A DNA stretch of 64,000 bases from Hymenolepis diminuta (lineage: Eukaryota; Platyhelminthes; Cestoda; Cyclophyllidea; Hymenolepididae). Where the stretch lies: the NCBI GenBank assembly GCA_900708905.1, contig CAADRB010000062.1, positions 653,309 to 717,308 of the forward strand. Reading direction: 5' to 3'. Below, one piece after another: positions 62,863-64,000 of the stretch (position 1 is its first letter; each line of letters starts with the position of its first letter). The notes beneath the pieces are model-generated. The model was not told the origin of the DNA. It made no database searches and saw only the letters and a list, made by a program, of their open reading frames with translations. A program made the translations under genes and the position numbers.

Positions 62863-64000
62863 GTTAGTTTGATCAATTTAGCTGTTTTTTTTATTAGAAT
62901 TAAACTTTTTATGCATTAATATCACATTTAGGCTCACTCTCTTTTTCAGTGGAACTTAACTTCACTAATTAGTAGTGGTTATCTATGTTAAGTTATTTCT
63001 TCTTTTATATATCTTCAGTCTTCATTTTAACTATTTGATTAAAATTTTACTGGGCAAGTTTTGGCGTATTTTAATGTTTTCACGTATTTTTTTAATTTTC
63101 TAACTGTTACGAAGTGGTCTTAGAAGTAACTATTAATTTTCTAGTCTTTGCTGATGCGAAAAATTTGTTTAGATCGCGACGAATTTACAATTTTTGTCAG
63201 TTTTAAGTACCCTTCACAGTTTTGTCTTGATTCTTGATACTATTTACCTAATCACAGCATTGTTGATTCTGATTGTTGGTTGTTACTGCATCAACGGTTC
63301 TTTTTCTTTGAAAATGGAAAGACCGATTTTGTAAGGAAATATTTGTTTTCTTTTCACTGGTTATATTCTGTCATGAGATCATTCTTCCGTTTGACTTATC
63401 TTCGTTCACTAAAAGGATGTTTTAAATAAAATTGGTCACCATTCAAAGAAAATAATGTGGATGTGTATACTATGGCAATATCAGCAAGTAGGGATTTAAG
63501 ACTGGAGTTCATCTTGGGTGCATTGTATGGAGCTTTTCTATCCTACTGGTGCCTTGGCTATTGAAATAGCACAACCAATCCTCCAAAGTAATCAGCCAGT
63601 CGATAAGTACTGAACATCATAGACATGAATTTATTCACGAACCTAGGGGACAAATTCTAAAGTTTGAATTATAGGGCAATAAAATACGAAGCAATGAATT
63701 TAATCTGTTAAATAAGGGGTGTACTGTCTGGATCCATAAGTCCACTGAAGTAAGACCTTTGAAACCCTGACTTACTCCTCAAATTCTGCTCGATTCCCTC
63801 CTCTCATTCTTATTGTTTTATTTTGCTCTCCTAAAAACTCTGGGAACTACCTTCTCTTTGGACAGGCCTGAGAATCTTTACAGCTTAATCCGCTGACAGT
63901 TGTTTCATTCTTTAATTTACAGTGAAAGATAATTCTCTACCTATTCAAATGTCACAACGTCAAGAATTTAATAATGCATTCGACTAGGTCAAATCTAGTT
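62863..64000 (+). other. NUDCD1 intron 5 (runs off the window)
   Basis: Sequence after the donor at 62863 to the end of the window. No further NUDCD1 exon was recognised, so the next one is probably outside. A+T-rich, nothing else seen. Confidence 0.6.

Noticed and set aside
1..64000. tRNA, rRNA, CRISPR, operon-type and bacterial features
   Set aside because: Scanning for T-arm motifs such as GGTTCGA found only hits in coding sequence or without a cloverleaf. The window is clearly a spliced eukaryotic locus, with no CRISPR-like repeat-spacer pattern.

Overview
This is an A+T-rich (about two thirds A+T by eye) eukaryotic nuclear window with spliced, well-spaced genes. Seven protein genes can be assembled exon by exon with consistent reading phase. 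Six are clear orthologues of conserved animal genes. They share a mix of very short introns (31-48 bp, mostly toward the 5' ends) and introns of 0.2-2.7 kb. That intron pattern, the density of about one gene per 9 kb and the A+T content suggest a parasitic flatworm, most likely a tapeworm of the Hymenolepis type. This is an inference from general features; no species-diagnostic sequence was recognised.

Layout. 1-4021 (-): MAP2K7-type JNK-pathway kinase, 3' end cut by the window edge. 6415-7846 (+): DDX6/RCK DEAD-box helicase. 8245-16292 (+): VPS41, HOPS subunit, 13 exons. 17612-about 26575 (-): VPS26, retromer arrestin-like subunit, with a long extra C-terminal tail. 26.6-50.9 kb: a 24-kb gene-poor stretch of decayed repeats. 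It holds a 610-bp solo LTR with a 4-bp target duplication, a pair of perfectly identical 300-bp inverted repeats, a decayed duplicated element with a zinc-knuckle-like relic, and several orphan open frames. 50908-52029 (-): SLC31A1/CTR1 copper transporter, 5 exons. 52842-53502: a large imperfect foldback repeat. 54360-60801 (-): RILP-like coiled-coil Rab effector. 61339 to the right edge (+): NUDCD1, 3' end outside the window.

How the genes relate. Three of the seven (VPS41 of HOPS, VPS26 of retromer, a RILP-like protein) act on late endosomes and lysosomes. Mammalian RILP is known to bind VPS41 and Rab7. The three are not adjacent as a set, and the closeness may be chance. RILPL and NUDCD1 are divergent with about 540 bp between start codons. 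MAP2K7 and DDX6 are divergent over 2.4 kb. VPS41 and VPS26 converge.

No convincing new multi-gene system is visible. The most unusual signals are the MEK-like activation loop in a MAP2K7 kinase, the perfect 300-bp inverted repeat inside an older repeat family, the foldback element, the intact-looking solo LTR, and lineage-type disordered extensions in VPS41 and VPS26.
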